Assembly: GCF_023715325.1 (NCBI RefSeq)
Contig: NZ_JAMBNX010000002.1
Coordinates: 456,599-520,598, forward strand
Direction: 5' to 3'
Source: Agromyces mediolanus
GTDB taxonomy: Bacteria > Actinomycetota > Actinomycetes > Actinomycetales > Microbacteriaceae
DNA length: 64,000 nucleotides
Position numbers and translations under genes: made by a program
Shown: piece after piece, positions 8,777-18,622 of the stretch
Layout: every line of letters begins with the position of its first letter
Position numbering within the stretch: position 1 is the stretch's first letter
Notes under the pieces: generated by a model
Database searches by the model: none
Seen by the model: the letters and a program-made list of their open reading frames with translations, nothing else
Told to the model about the DNA's origin: nothing

Positions 8777-11626
8777 ATGGCAACGAGCACGAAGTCGACG
8801 GGCCGTGCCTCGGGTACCTCGACCCGCGGCACCGCCGCGCGAACTGCCGCGACCAAGAAACTGCCCGCCGCGACGGCGAAGCAGAGCAAGGCCGCCCAGG
8901 CGAAGGCCGCGCAGTCGGAGGGGCCGAACCTGCTCGTCCGAGCCTGGATGGGGCTCGCGCACGTCGCGGGCGGCGCGGCTCGCGCGCTGGGCCCCGAGAC
9001 GCTGCAGAAGGAGGAGCGCCGCGACGGGTTGCCCTTCTTCCTCGTGCTGCTCGCGTTCGCCGGGGCCGTCATCGAGTGGTTCCTGATCAACGATCCGGTG
9101 GCCCAGACGCTCGACGCCTGGAGCTTCGGCGCGCTGTTCGGGCGCGTCGCCTTCGCCCTGCCGGTCGTGATGCTGCTGTTCGCGGTGTGGTTGTTCCGCC
9201 ATCCGAGCTCCGTGCACGACAACACGCGCATCGGGATCGGCCTGGGGCTGCTCCTCGTCACCGTCTCCGCGCTCTGCCACATCTTCGGCGGGCAGCCCGA
9301 GCCGAGCGAGGGCATGGCCGTCCTGGCCAAGGCCGGCGGGGTGCTCGGGTGGATGCTCGCGCAACCGCTGATCTTCCTGATCACCCCGATCGGCGCCACC
9401 GCCGTCGTGATCCTGCTCCTGCTGCTGGCGCTCCTCATCATGACGAAGACGCCGCCGAACCGGATCGCCGCGCGGTTCCGCGAGCTCTACGTCTGGCTCT
9501 TCGGTGCGCCCGAGTCCGAGCTCGCAGACGACGAGCCCGCGACGAAGCCCAGCCGGCGCAAGAAGGAGCGCAGCGAGCCGGTCGAACTCGACGGGCTCGA
9601 CGATGACGACGACGAGCCCAGCGCGAGCGGTCTCGTTCCGTGGTGGCGTCGAAACAGCTCGAACCGCGAAGAGGACCCGGGGTTCGAGGCCCCAGGCGTC
9701 GACGGGCTCACCGAGGTGTTCGGTCCCGGTTCCGCCGACGGCAGCTTCGAGTCGGCGATCGAGGGGGAGGGCGGCTACGACGCCGAAGTGCTCGGCGAGC
9801 TCGAGCGCGCGGAGTCCGCGGTGGCGCGGTTCACGGGCGAGGTCCCGCACGGCGGCACCGGGCTGCGCGGCGACGACGCGGGCGCCACGGCCGTGCTCGA
9901 GCCGCTCGCCGGCCTCGACGACGACCCGTCGGGCGAGGCCGGAGCGGAGCTCGTGCCCGACGCGGCCGCCGAACCGCAGCCCGACCGCCCGTACCATCTG
10001 CCCGCCTCCTCCACGCTCGCGGCGGGAGCTCCGGCGAAGACGCGTTCGCAGGCGAACGACGACGTGGTGCGCGCGATCACCGGCGTGCTCGAGCAGTTCT
10101 CCGTCGATGCGAAGGTCACCGGCTTCTCGCGGGGTCCGACCGTGACCCAGTACGAGATCGAGCTCGGGCCGGGCGTGAAGGTCGAGCGGGTCACCGCGCT
10201 GTCGAAGAACCTCTCCTACGCGGTCGCCTCGAACGAGGTGCGCATCCTCTCGCCGATCCCCGGCAAGAGCGCGATCGGCGTGGAGATCCCGAATGCCGAC
10301 CGTGAGATCGTCACGCTCGGCGACGTGCTGCGGGCGCCGGCCGCGGCGAACGCGAAGCACCCGATGACGATCGGTGTCGGCAAGGACGTGGGCGGCGGCT
10401 ACGTCATCGCGAACCTCGCGAAGATGCCGCACCTCCTCGTGGCAGGCTCGACCGGCTCGGGCAAGTCGAGCTTCGTCAACTCCATGATCACGAGCCTGCT
10501 GATGCGGGCGAAGCCGAGTGACGTGCGCATGGTGCTCATCGACCCGAAGCGCGTCGAGCTCGCCCCGTACGCGGGCGTCCCGCACCTCATCACCCCCATC
10601 ATCACGAACCCGAAGAAGGCGGCCGAGGCGCTGCAGTGGGTCGTGAAGGAGATGGACATGCGGTACGACGACCTCGCGTCGTTCGGCTTCCGCCACATCG
10701 ACGACTTCAACAAGGCCGTCGTGAACGACGAGATCGTGCTCCCGGCGGGCAGCGAGCGGGTGCTGAAGCCGTACCCGTACCTGCTCGTCGTCGTCGACGA
10801 GCTCGCCGACCTGATGATGGTCGCCCCGCGCGACGTCGAGGACTCGATCGTGCGCATCACCCAGCTCGCGCGCGCCTCCGGCATCCACCTGGTGCTGGCG
10901 ACCCAGCGCCCCTCGGTCGACGTCGTCACCGGTCTGATCAAGGCGAACGTGCCGTCGCGCCTCGCGTTCGCGGTGACGAGCGTCACCGACTCCCGCGTCA
11001 TCCTCGACCAGCCGGGTGCCGACAAGCTCATCGGCCAGGGTGACGGGCTCTTCCTGCCGATGGGGGCGTCGAAGGCGCTCCGCGTGCAGGGCGCGTGGGT
11101 GAGCGAGTCCGAGATCGAGCGAGTGGTCTCGCACGTGACGCGCCAGGCCCGACCCGACTATCGCCAGGACGTGCAGGCCGCGGTCGAGCGGAAAGAGATC
11201 GACTCGGACATCGGCGACGATCTCGAGCTGCTGCTCGCGGCCGCCGAGCTCGTGGTGTCGACGCAGTTCGGCTCGACCTCGATGCTGCAGCGCAAGCTCC
11301 GGGTGGGCTTCGCGAAGGCGGGCCGGCTCATGGACCTGCTCGAGTCGCGCGAGATCGTCGGTCCCTCCGAGGGATCGAAGGCGCGCGACGTGCTCGTGAC
11401 CGCCGAGCAGCTCCCGGGCGTCCTGGCGAAGCTCCGCGGCGAACCCTCCGGTCCGGCTGCAGCGCAGGCACCGGCGCAGGCACCGGCACCGGCGGCTCAG
11501 GCCGCCCCGGTGGCGACGCAGGTCGACGACCGCTACGACGACCCGGTGGGACGCATCCCGGAGGGGCTCGAAGAGGTCGAAGCGGTCGACGACGAGGATG
11601 CCTGGGGCCTGACCGGTCGTGACTGA
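8777..11626 (+). CDS. ftsK: DNA translocase FtsK/SpoIIIE
   Basis: Membrane-anchored motor that pumps DNA during chromosome segregation at the division septum. The 949-residue protein has an Ala/Lys-rich basic N-terminus, four membrane segments (about 80-225), an acidic linker (about 240-430), the alpha/beta motor domain with Walker [11 protein letters not shown] near 556-565 and Walker B in [13 protein letters not shown], and a C-terminal winged-helix gamma domain (about 815-880) that reads KOPS-like sequences. The last 60 residues contain an Ala-Pro-Gln repeat. It stands alone between the exporter operon and pgsA, as in related genomes. Confidence 0.95.
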   Translation: MATSTKSTGRASGTSTRGTAARTAATKKLPAATAKQSKAAQAKAAQSEGPNLLVRAWMGLAHVAGGAARALGPETLQKEERRDGLPFFLVLLAFAGAVIEWFLINDPVAQTLDAWSFGALFGRVAFALPVVMLLFAVWLFRHPSSVHDNTRIGIGLGLLLVTVSALCHIFGGQPEPSEGMAVLAKAGGVLGWMLAQPLIFLITPIGATAVVILLLLLALLIMTKTPPNRIAARFRELYVWLFGAPESELADDEPATKPSRRKKERSEPVELDGLDDDDDEPSASGLVPWWRRNSSNREEDPGFEAPGVDGLTEVFGPGSADGSFESAIEGEGGYDAEVLGELERAESAVARFTGEVPHGGTGLRGDDAGATAVLEPLAGLDDDPSGEAGAELVPDAAAEPQPDRPYHLPASSTLAAGAPAKTRSQANDDVVRAITGVLEQFSVDAKVTGFSRGPTVTQYEIELGPGVKVERVTALSKNLSYAVASNEVRILSPIPGKSAIGVEIPNADREIVTLGDVLRAPAAANAKHPMTIGVGKDVGGGYVIANLAKMPHLLVAGSTGSGKSSFVNSMITSLLMRAKPSDVRMVLIDPKRVELAPYAGVPHLITPIITNPKKAAEALQWVVKEMDMRYDDLASFGFRHIDDFNKAVVNDEIVLPAGSERVLKPYPYLLVVVDELADLMMVAPRDVEDSIVRITQLARASGIHLVLATQRPSVDVVTGLIKANVPSRLAFAVTSVTDSRVILDQPGADKLIGQGDGLFLPMGASKALRVQGAWVSESEIERVVSHVTRQARPDYRQDVQAAVERKEIDSDIGDDLELLLAAAELVVSTQFGSTSMLQRKLRVGFAKAGRLMDLLESREIVGPSEGSKARDVLVTAEQLPGVLAKLRGEPSGPAAAQAPAQAPAPAAQAAPVATQVDDRYDDPVGRIPEGLEEVEAVDDEDAWGLTGRD

Positions 11627-11631
11627 CCGGG

Positions 11632-11637
11632 TAGCCT
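11632..11637 (+). promoter_or_regulatory. -10 hexamer of pgsA
   Basis: TAGCCT, starting 6 bases after the ftsK stop and ending 7 bases before the pgsA ATG. It indicates independent, leaderless expression of pgsA-cinA. Confidence 0.5.
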
Positions 11638-11644
11638 TGGCCCT

Positions 11645-12250
11645 ATGACCTCCTCCGCCGAAGGGCGTGCTCGACCGGCGAACTGGAACCTGCCGAACGC
11701 GATCACGGTCGTGCGCATCCTGCTCGCACCGATCTTCTTCTGGTTGGTGCTCGCCGATGCGGGCGAGGGCGGCGGCCTGCGCTGGGCGGCGACCGCACTC
11801 TTCGTGGTCGCGATCGCCACCGACGGCATCGACGGGCACATCGCCCGAAGCCGCGGGCTCGTCACCGACCTCGGCAAGATCCTCGATCCCATCGCCGACA
11901 AGCTCCTCACGAGCGGCGCGCTCATCTGCCTCTCGATCCTCGCCGAGGTGCCCTGGTGGGTGACCGGACTGATCGTGCTCCGCGAGGTGGGCATCACGGT
12001 CTGGCGGTTCGTGGAGCTCGGCCGGGGCAACGTGGTGCCGGCGTCCTCAGGGGGCAAGCTGAAGACCGTCGTGCAGGCGGTCGCGATCTCGGTCGCGCTC
12101 GCGCCGCTGCCGGTGCTCTTCGGCGAGTGGATGGCCTGGGTGAACGCGGTGCTCATCGCTGCGGCGCTCGTGCTCACCGTCTGGTCCGGCCTGCTGTACG
12201 TGCGTGACGCGGTCCGGCTCGCCCGTACGGGGCGCGCAGGGCGCGCATGA
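11645..12250 (+). CDS. pgsA: CDP-diacylglycerol-glycerol-3-phosphate 3-phosphatidyltransferase
   Basis: Makes phosphatidylglycerol phosphate from CDP-diacylglycerol. The 201-residue membrane protein has the CDP-alcohol phosphotransferase signature D63-G-x2-A67-R68-x8-G77-x3-D81-x3-D85 and four to six membrane helices. The pgsA-cinA-clgR-recA neighbourhood is conserved in many actinobacteria; here clgR has been moved 6 kb away by the tct block. The gene stop overlaps the cinA start by four bases. Confidence 0.93.
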   Translation: MTSSAEGRARPANWNLPNAITVVRILLAPIFFWLVLADAGEGGGLRWAATALFVVAIATDGIDGHIARSRGLVTDLGKILDPIADKLLTSGALICLSILAEVPWWVTGLIVLREVGITVWRFVELGRGNVVPASSGGKLKTVVQAVAISVALAPLPVLFGEWMAWVNAVLIAAALVLTVWSGLLYVRDAVRLARTGRAGRA

Positions 12251-12783
12251 GCGACGGCGCGGATGCCTCGGCCGATCCCGCACTCCGGGTCGTCGGGGCC
12301 GCATCCGCCGACGAGACGGCCGCGCTCGTCGCCGAGCTGACCCGTCACGGCCTGCGCCTCGCGATCGCCGAGTCGCTCACCGGGGGACTCCTGGCCGCCG
12401 AGCTCATCCGCATCCCCGGTGCCTCGGCCGTCGTCAACGGCGGCATCGTCGCCTATGCCACGCCCCTCAAGCACCGACTCCTCGGCGTCGATGCCGAGCT
12501 CCTGGCGGTCGAGGGCGCGGTGCATCCCGAGGTCGCCAGGCAGATGGCCCGTGGCGCCCGTTCGGCACTCGCCGTCGGAGGCCGCGACGCGGAGCTCGGC
12601 ATCGCCACGACCGGGGTCGCCGGGCCGGACCCGCAGGACGGCCGGGCGCCCGGCACGGTGTACCTGGGTCTCAGCGGGCCGGCGGGGGAGCGTGCGGTCG
12701 AACTCCGGCTGTCGGGCGATCGGGCGGAGATCCGCGCGGAGACGGTGCGCCGGGCCATTCGAGAGCTGCGCGCCGAGCTCTAG
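12247..12783 (+). CDS. cinA: CinA-type nicotinamide-nucleotide amidohydrolase
   Basis: A 178-residue stand-alone CinA C-terminal domain, likely deamidating nicotinamide mononucleotide to nicotinic acid mononucleotide in NAD salvage. Recognisable blocks are LAIAESLTGGLLAA, the GIVAYA stretch and IATTGVAGPDPQDG. It begins in the ATGA overlap with pgsA. Its TAG stop overlaps the stop of the convergent response-regulator gene at a shared CTAG. The N-terminal about 20 residues are extra compared with the minimal domain. Confidence 0.9.
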   Translation: MSDGADASADPALRVVGAASADETAALVAELTRHGLRLAIAESLTGGLLAAELIRIPGASAVVNGGIVAYATPLKHRLLGVDAELLAVEGAVHPEVARQMARGARSALAVGGRDAELGIATTGVAGPDPQDGRAPGTVYLGLSGPAGERAVELRLSGDRAEIRAETVRRAIRELRAEL

Positions 12784-13466
12784 CGGGTCGAACGTCGCCG
12801 GTAGCGGTGCTCAGGGCGGCCCGCCGCGCCGTAGCGGGGGGCGACCTCGGCGGCGCCGATCGCCACGAGGTGCTCGAGGTAGCGCCTGGCGCTCACCCGA
12901 CTCATGCCGAGCGATCGGGCGATCTCGGCGGCCGAGGCATCCGGTGCCGCGTTCGCGAGCTCGGCCGTCACCCGGCCGAGACTCACTCCCGACAGTCCCT
13001 TCGGCACCGCCGGCGAGCCGCTCGGCGCGGCCGCCGTGCCGAGCAGCCGGTCGACCTCCTGCTGGTCGAGCGCATCGGGCCGGCGCTCGCGGCGAAGATC
13101 GCGGCGCACCTCGTCGAGCCGCTCGCCGAGCGTCGCGCCGGTGAACGGCTTGACGAGATACTGGCGAACCCCGAGCAGCCGCGCCCGGCGCACCGTATCG
13201 AGGTCGCGCGCAGCGGTGACGGCGATGACCTCGACCTCGTCGCCCGACGCGCGCAGCGCGCGGAGCACCTCGAGGCCGCCGAGATCGGGCAGGTAGACGT
13301 CGAGCAGGACGAGCTCCGGACGGTGCTGTTCGATCGCGGCGAGGGCAGCGGCCCCGGTGTGGGCCTCGGCGACGACGACGAAGCCGGGCCTGGCGTCGAC
13401 GAACGCCCGATTGACCTGGGCGACGGCGAAGTCGTCATCGACGATGACGACGCGGACGTCGCTCAT
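12780..13466 (-). CDS. Response regulator, CitB/DctR type
   Basis: A 228-residue two-component regulator. The receiver domain (1-120) has the acidic pocket Asp10-Asp12, the phosphoacceptor Asp56 in LVLLDVYLPD, Thr84 and the conserved Lys106 in LVKPF. The C-terminal part (about 165-225) is a winged helix-turn-helix (AEIARSLGMSRVSARRYLEHL) as in CitB/DcuR regulators of di- and tricarboxylate uptake. The ATG overlaps the kinase gene stop by four bases, so kinase and regulator are one operon. It most likely controls the divergent tctCBA genes, probably through the 9-bp repeats at 15120-15164. Confidence 0.92.
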   Translation of the reverse strand: MSDVRVVIVDDDFAVAQVNRAFVDARPGFVVVAEAHTGAAALAAIEQHRPELVLLDVYLPDLGGLEVLRALRASGDEVEVIAVTAARDLDTVRRARLLGVRQYLVKPFTGATLGERLDEVRRDLRRERRPDALDQQEVDRLLGTAAAPSGSPAVPKGLSGVSLGRVTAELANAAPDASAAEIARSLGMSRVSARRYLEHLVAIGAAEVAPRYGAAGRPEHRYRRRSTR

Positions 13467-15064
13467 GCGTCGGCCCTCGCACGGTCTCTGGCGGAGGGGA
13501 GCCGCACGACGAAGCGGGCGCCGCCGGCGGGGGAGGTGCCGGCCTCCGCGGTGCCTCCGAGCCGCTGCGCGATCCGCTGGACGATCGTGAGCCCGATGCC
13601 GCGGCGGGCTTTGCCCGGCGCCGGCGGCTTGTCGCTCACGTCCGGCTGGAAGATGGCGGCACGCCGCTCCGCGGGGACGCCCGGGCCGTCGTCGTCGACC
13701 TGCACGAGTACGACGTCGGGCTCGAGGTCGTCGCGAACGAGCAGTCGCACGCCGCCGCCGAGCACGCAGGCTTCGACGGCATTGTCGAGGAGGTTCGCCA
13801 CGACGGTGCGGAGGTCGTCGGCCGCCGGGTGCCCGCTCTCGAGGTGGGAGGCGGGATCGACCTCGAGCCCGATGCCGAGCTCGTGGGCACGGGAGCGCTT
13901 GGCGAGCACGAGCGCGGCGGTCTCGGCGTCGGCGATGCCGCCGTGGTCGTGGAGCGAGCTGAGCGCGCCGCCCGCACCGACCCGTCCGATGAAGGCGGTC
14001 GCGGCCTCCAACTGCCCGAGCTCGATGAGCCCGCCGAGCACGTGCAGCGTGTTCGAGAACTCGTGCGACTGGGCGCGGAGATCGTCCGCGAGGCTCTGCG
14101 CGCCCTGCAGCTCGCGGAGCATGGTCTCGAGCTCGGTGCGGTCACGGAGGATCGCGATCCAGCCGACCTCGCGGCCGTCGACGCGGATGCGGTCGGCGTG
14201 CACGAGGAGCACGCGTTCACCCGAGAGCACCGGGGTCTCCGCGGGTTCGTCGGCGACGATGAAGCCCGCGAGCTCGCCGTCCAGCACCTCGTCGACCGCG
14301 CGGCCGAGCACCGCGCCGGCATCGACGCCGAGGAGACGGGCCGCCGCGTCGTTCACGAGCACGATGCGCCGCTCGCCGTCGAGGGCGACGAGGCCCTCCC
14401 GGATGCCGTGCAGCATCGCCTCGCGGGTCTCCAGCAGCCCCCGGATCTCCTCCGGTTCGAGGCCGTAGATGCGTCGCCGGATGAGCCCGCCGATCCACGC
14501 GGAGCCGAGCACTCCGACGAGGGTCGCCCCGACGAGCGCCGCGAAGAGCGCCCACAGGCCGCCGAGGAAGTCCTCGCGGAGTTCGGCCTCGAGGATCCCG
14601 ACCGAGACCTGGCCGATCACGGTCGTCCCGTCCGCCGCGAAGATCGGCACCTTGACCCGCCAGGATTCGCCGAGCGTGCCCGTCTGCGTGCCGACGTAGA
14701 TCCGGCCGGAGAGCGGAACAGAGGGGTCGGTCGAGACCCGCTCGCCGATCCGCTCGGGATCCGGGTGCGAGTAGCGGATGCCCTCGTCGTTCGCGACGAC
14801 GACGTAGGTCACGTCGGAGGCCTCCCGGATGACCTCGGCGATCGGCTGGATCGTGCGCGAGGGCGCCTCATCGTCGAAGGCGTCGATGATCACGGGCAGC
14901 GAGGCGACGGACTGGGCCACGGCGACCATCCGGTCCTCGTACGACTCGCGGAGCTGCTGCTCCTGCAGCAGGGCGGCGACGAGCCCGGTGCCGACGACGG
15001 TGGCGAGCACGATCGTCACCTGCAGCAGCAGGAGCTGCATGCGCAGCGACATCGACCGGCCCAC
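13463..15064 (-). CDS. Sensor histidine kinase, CitA/DcuS type
   Basis: A 533-residue membrane kinase. A membrane segment near the N-terminus (LLLLQVTIVLATVV), an extracytoplasmic sensor domain of about 130 residues and a second membrane segment precede a PAS domain (EGLVALDGERRIVLVNDAAARLLG). The phosphoacceptor is in AQSHEFSNTLHVL, the Spo0B-like form of CitA/DcuS. The ATPase domain has N-box NLLDNAVEAC and GIGLTIVQRIAQRLGG. Such kinases sense citrate or C4-dicarboxylates outside the cell. The start is uncertain: GTG at 15064 follows a weak hexamer, and ATG at 15052 is the alternative. Confidence 0.9.
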   Translation of the reverse strand: MGRSMSLRMQLLLLQVTIVLATVVGTGLVAALLQEQQLRESYEDRMVAVAQSVASLPVIIDAFDDEAPSRTIQPIAEVIREASDVTYVVVANDEGIRYSHPDPERIGERVSTDPSVPLSGRIYVGTQTGTLGESWRVKVPIFAADGTTVIGQVSVGILEAELREDFLGGLWALFAALVGATLVGVLGSAWIGGLIRRRIYGLEPEEIRGLLETREAMLHGIREGLVALDGERRIVLVNDAAARLLGVDAGAVLGRAVDEVLDGELAGFIVADEPAETPVLSGERVLLVHADRIRVDGREVGWIAILRDRTELETMLRELQGAQSLADDLRAQSHEFSNTLHVLGGLIELGQLEAATAFIGRVGAGGALSSLHDHGGIADAETAALVLAKRSRAHELGIGLEVDPASHLESGHPAADDLRTVVANLLDNAVEACVLGGGVRLLVRDDLEPDVVLVQVDDDGPGVPAERRAAIFQPDVSDKPPAPGKARRGIGLTIVQRIAQRLGGTAEAGTSPAGGARFVVRLPSARDRARADA

Positions 15065-15112
15065 TGGAACAGTGTGCCGCACGCGGGGGCGGCTCCAGGC
15101 ATCCGGAGCCGT

Positions 15113-15170
15113 GAACACTACGACCGAAACGACCGCAACGACCCTTACGACGCTTACGACCGCAGTGTTC
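15113..15170. repeat. Five 9-bp direct repeats inside an inverted repeat (tct control region)
   Basis: Between the divergent kinase and tctC genes, ACGACCNNN recurs five times in exact 9-base steps (15120-15164; the fourth copy is ACGACGCTT). GAACACT at 15113-15119 and AGTGTTC at 15164-15170 flank the array as an inverted repeat. This is a likely binding array for the neighbouring response regulator. A GTTCC-type sequence also sits just before the kinase start on the other strand. Confidence 0.65.
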
Positions 15171-15247
15171 CGCCTGGCGGAAGCGAAGCTCTAGCTTCGT
15201 GCCGTACCGATCGACCGGCCAGGGTGGCCGGCGCTCAAGGAGGAGTC

Positions 15248-16306
15248 TTGCGATCAGCATCCGGACCGCGGTCCGCGGTCCTTTCCCGACCCACAGCCCG
15301 GCGCTTCGGCGTCGCAACGCTCGCGCTCGCGACCGGACTCGGCCTCGCGGCCTGCTCCGCCACGGGAGCGCAGCCCACCGGCGGAGGTGACGCCGAGGCG
15401 GTGTCGCTCGACGCCGTCCAGCTCATCGCTCCGGCCGACCCGGGCGGCGGCTGGGACCAGACGGCCCGCGCCCTCGGAGAGGTGCTCACCAGCGAGGACC
15501 TTGTCGGCAAGGCGCCCGTCGAGAACATCGGCGGCGCCGGCGGCACCGTCGGGCTTGCGGCCCTCGCGAACGAGAAGGACCCGGCCACGCTCATGGTGAC
15601 CGGCCTCGTCATGGTCGGTGCGGTCGAGACGAACGCCTCGCAGTCGCGCATCGAGGACGTCACCCCCATCGCCAGGCTCACCGAGGAGCCGCTCGTCGTG
15701 GTCGTGCCCTCGTCGTCGCCGTACGAGTCCGTCGGCGACCTCGTCGACGCGATCGTGAAGGAGGGCGCGGCGATCTCGGTCACCGGCGGCTCGGCCGGCG
15801 GTGCCGATCACATCCTGGCCGGCATGCTCGTCACCGAGGCGGGGGTCGACCCCGCCGATGTGCCGTCGACGCTGAACTACATCCCGAACTCGGGCGGCGG
15901 CGAAGCGGTCACCATGCTGCTCGGCGGCACCGTGCAGGCCGGCATCTCCGGCGTCGGCGAGTTCGTCGAGCAGGTCGAGGCGGGCGAGCTCCGTGCGCTC
16001 GCGGTCTCCTCGGGCGAGCCGAGCGAGCTGCTCCCCGAGGTGCCGACCCTCGCCGACGAGGGCTACGACATCGAGCTCACCAACTGGCGCGGGCTCCTCG
16101 CCCCTCCCGGCATCGACGACGCCGACCGTGAGGCGCTCGTCGAGCTCGTGACCGAGCTGAACGCCTCCGACGCATGGAAGACGACCCTGGCCGACAAGGG
16201 CTGGAGCGACGCCTTCCTCGTCGGCGACGAGTTCCAGGAGTTCCTCGACGGCAACATCACCGAGGTCACCGAGACGCTGCAGACGATCGGCCTGGTCGCG
16301 AAGTGA
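15248..16306 (+). CDS. tctC: Tripartite tricarboxylate transporter substrate-binding lipoprotein TctC
   Basis: A 352-residue Bug-family binding protein. The basic start is followed by a signal segment ending in LAAC, a lipobox, so it is anchored outside the membrane. The mature part has the family stretches IAPADPGGGWDQTAR and VENIGGAGGTVGLAALA. It would deliver citrate or a related carboxylate to TctAB. The start is read as TTG at 15248 because AAGGAGG lies 4 bases upstream and the preceding codons do not fit a signal peptide. Its stop overlaps the tctB GTG by four bases. Confidence 0.9.
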   Translation: MRSASGPRSAVLSRPTARRFGVATLALATGLGLAACSATGAQPTGGGDAEAVSLDAVQLIAPADPGGGWDQTARALGEVLTSEDLVGKAPVENIGGAGGTVGLAALANEKDPATLMVTGLVMVGAVETNASQSRIEDVTPIARLTEEPLVVVVPSSSPYESVGDLVDAIVKEGAAISVTGGSAGGADHILAGMLVTEAGVDPADVPSTLNYIPNSGGGEAVTMLLGGTVQAGISGVGEFVEQVEAGELRALAVSSGEPSELLPEVPTLADEGYDIELTNWRGLLAPPGIDDADREALVELVTELNASDAWKTTLADKGWSDAFLVGDEFQEFLDGNITEVTETLQTIGLVAK

Positions 16307-16857
16307 CCGCCGAGACTCCGGACCCCGCCGGCACCCCCCGGCCGGCGGGGGCCGGACCCCGGCGACCGATCGGCGAACTCGCGTTCGCCGTCGTCTGCGC
16401 GCTCCTCGGCGTCGGCGTCATCGTCGGCGCCGGGGCCATCCGCGTTCCCCCCGGTTCGGCGAGCGTGCTCGGCCCGCGGGTCTTCCCGTACTTCGTCGGC
16501 GCGCTGCTGCTCGTCGCGGCGGTCGCGGTGATCGTCGCCATCGCGACCGGGCACCGGGGCCAGCCCGACGACGGGGAGGACGTCGACCCGAACGCGAAGA
16601 CCGACTGGCGGGCGGTCGTACTGCTCGTCGCCGTGTTCTGCTCGCAGCTCGTGCTCATCGAGTTCGTCGGCTGGCCGATCGCGATCGCCGTCGTCTTCGC
16701 CGGGGCGGCGCTCACCCTCGGCGCGAAGCGCTGGTGGGTCGCCGTGCTCGTCGGGCTCGGGCTCGGGCTCGCCACGCAACTGCTCTTCGGGACCTGGCTG
16801 GGCCTCTCGCTCCCCGCCGGCCCCCTGCTCGACTGGATCCCGATCTTCAATGGATAG
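16303..16857 (+). CDS. tctB: Tripartite tricarboxylate transporter small membrane subunit TctB
   Basis: A 184-residue protein with four hydrophobic segments (about 25-45, 58-78, 104-135, 138-170), matching the small TctB subunit. The [12 protein letters not shown] region is characteristic. It starts with GTG in a GTGA overlap with tctC and overlaps tctA by eight bases, so the three subunits are translated together. It acts in the inner membrane with TctA in sodium-dependent, binding-protein-dependent carboxylate uptake. Confidence 0.88.
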   Translation: MTAETPDPAGTPRPAGAGPRRPIGELAFAVVCALLGVGVIVGAGAIRVPPGSASVLGPRVFPYFVGALLLVAAVAVIVAIATGHRGQPDDGEDVDPNAKTDWRAVVLLVAVFCSQLVLIEFVGWPIAIAVVFAGAALTLGAKRWWVAVLVGLGLGLATQLLFGTWLGLSLPAGPLLDWIPIFNG

Positions 16858-18409
16858 TCTCGCCGCCCTGCTCGAGGGCTTCGCCACGGCCCTGCAGCCG
16901 CAGTACCTGCTCTACGCCCTGTTCGGCGTGTTCGTCGGCACCGCGGTCGGCGTGCTGCCGGGCATCGGCCCGGCCATGACCGTCGCCCTCCTGCTGCCGC
17001 TCACCTACTCGCTCGATCCCACGGGCGCCCTCATCCTCTTCGCCGGCATCTACTACGGCGGCATGTACGGCGGCTCGACCACCTCGATCCTCCTGAACAC
17101 CCCGGGGGAGTCCGCCTCGATCGTCACCGCGCTCGAGGGCAATCGCATGGCGAAGGCCGGTCGCGGAGCGGCCGCACTCGCGACGGCAGCGATCGGCTCC
17201 TTCGTCGCGGGCACGATCGCGACCGTGCTGCTGACATTCCTGGCGCCCGGCATCGCGAAGCTCGCCGTGCAACTGGGCCCGGCCGACTACTTCGCCCTGA
17301 TGGTCGTGGCGTTCCTCACCGTGGGCGCCCTGCTCGGCTCGAGCGTGCCGCGCGGACTCGTCTCCCTCGGCCTCGGCCTCATGCTCGGCCTCGTCGGCAC
17401 CGAGGTGCTCTCCGGCCAGCAGCGGTACACCTTCGGCGTGCCGAGCCTCGCCGACGGCATCGACGTCGTGCTGATCGCGGTCGGCCTCTTCGCCCTCGGC
17501 GAGACGCTGTACGTCGCCTCGCGCCTCCGGCACGGCGCGGTGCAGATCATCCCCGTCACCCGCGGATGGCGCAGCTGGATGACGCGCAGCGATTGGCGGC
17601 GCTCGTGGAAGCCGTGGCTGCGGGGCACCGCGATCGGCTTCCCGATCGGCACGATCCCCGCCGGTGGCGCCGACGTCGCGACCTTCCTCTCCTACGCGAG
17701 CGAGCGGAAGCTCGCCAAGGGGCGGGCCCGCGAGCAGTTCGGGCGCGGCGCGATCGAGGGCGTCGCCGGCCCGGAGGCCGCGAACAACGCGGCCGCCGCC
17801 GGGGTGCTCGTGCCGCTGCTGACGCTCGGCCTGCCGACCACGGCGACCGCGGCGATCATCATCTCCGCGTTCCAGTCCTACGGCATCCGCCCGGGTCCAC
17901 TCCTCTTCGAGAACCAGTCGGGCCTCGTCTGGGCCCTCATCGCGAGCCTGTACATCGGCAACGTGCTGCTGCTCGTGCTGAACCTCCCGCTCGTCGGGAT
18001 GTGGGTGAAGGTGCTGCGCATCCCGCGCCCGTACCTCTACGCCGGCATCCTGGCCTTCGCCGGCCTCGGCGCATACGCCCTGCACTTCAACGTCTTCGAC
18101 ACGCTCACCCTGCTCGTCGTCGGCGTCGCGGGCTTCCTCATGCGACGCTACGGCTACCCCGTCGCCCCGATGGTCGTCGGCGGCATCCTCGGGCCGATGG
18201 CCGAGGAGCAGCTGCGCAAGTCGATGGCGATCAGCCAGGGGGATCTCCTCTACCTCGTGCACAGCCCCTTCGCGATCGTCGCGTACTCGACGATGGCCGT
18301 GATCGTCGTCACCGGCATCTGGCTGAAGCGCCGCCGGGCGAAGCTCGAGGCTGCGCCGAAGCTCGTGCCGACCTCGGCGATCCAGGCGATCGACGAACCG
18401 ACGAAGTGA
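16850..18409 (+). CDS. tctA: Tripartite tricarboxylate transporter large membrane subunit TctA
   Basis: A 519-residue permease with about 12 membrane segments. The conserved family block is [17 protein letters not shown] followed by ILLNTPGE; the second half repeats the pattern around [16 protein letters not shown] and [12 protein letters not shown] sequences. Size and motifs match TctA throughout, with no break. It completes the tctCBA set. A strong hairpin ends the operon. Uptake of citrate or other tricarboxylates is inferred from the family and from the CitA/CitB-like regulators beside it. Confidence 0.93.
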   Translation: MDSLAALLEGFATALQPQYLLYALFGVFVGTAVGVLPGIGPAMTVALLLPLTYSLDPTGALILFAGIYYGGMYGGSTTSILLNTPGESASIVTALEGNRMAKAGRGAAALATAAIGSFVAGTIATVLLTFLAPGIAKLAVQLGPADYFALMVVAFLTVGALLGSSVPRGLVSLGLGLMLGLVGTEVLSGQQRYTFGVPSLADGIDVVLIAVGLFALGETLYVASRLRHGAVQIIPVTRGWRSWMTRSDWRRSWKPWLRGTAIGFPIGTIPAGGADVATFLSYASERKLAKGRAREQFGRGAIEGVAGPEAANNAAAAGVLVPLLTLGLPTTATAAIIISAFQSYGIRPGPLLFENQSGLVWALIASLYIGNVLLLVLNLPLVGMWVKVLRIPRPYLYAGILAFAGLGAYALHFNVFDTLTLLVVGVAGFLMRRYGYPVAPMVVGGILGPMAEEQLRKSMAISQGDLLYLVHSPFAIVAYSTMAVIVVTGIWLKRRRAKLEAAPKLVPTSAIQAIDEPTK

Positions 18410-18433
18410 CTCCGCGCGACGCCGGACGGGCCT

Positions 18434-18459
18434 CGCGGCGATCCCGCCGGATCGCCGCG
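18434..18459 (+). terminator. Hairpin terminator of the tct operon
   Basis: CGCGGCGATCC (18434-18444) and GGATCGCCGCG (18449-18459) form a perfect 11-bp stem with a CGCC loop, 24 bases after the tctA stop. No T-tract follows. Confidence 0.65.
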
Positions 18460-18497
18460 GGGACCTGCGGAATACCGACCGGTTCCGAGCCGTTACA

Positions 18498-18512
18498 TGT
18501 GACGAGTTCACA
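18498..18512. promoter_or_regulatory. Possible operator upstream of clgR
   Basis: TGTGACGAGTTCACA is an inverted repeat of TGTGA with a 5-base centre, about 50 bases upstream of the clgR -10. It resembles a Crp/Fnr or GntR site, but CRP sites normally have a 6-base centre. No ligand can be assigned. Confidence 0.3.
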
Positions 18513-18562
18513 CGGGAATTCCAGTGTGCAAGGCTAGAGTCTGACTCACGGGAGACGTCGGT

Positions 18563-18568
18563 TAGACT
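18563..18568 (+). promoter_or_regulatory. -10 hexamer of clgR
   Basis: TAGACT about 55 bases before the clgR ATG, leaving a short leader with the SD AAGGAGG at 18611-18617. A second candidate, TAGAGT, lies at 18534-18539. Confidence 0.4.
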
Positions 18569-18622
18569 GACCCTCCCGTTCCGGTCCATCCGGACCGAGA
18601 GGCAGAAGAGAAGGAGGTTCCG

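Noticed and set aside
15113..15170. Small CRISPR-like array
   Set aside because: Repeats are only 9 bases with no spacers of CRISPR length and no cas genes nearby; a regulatory array fits better.
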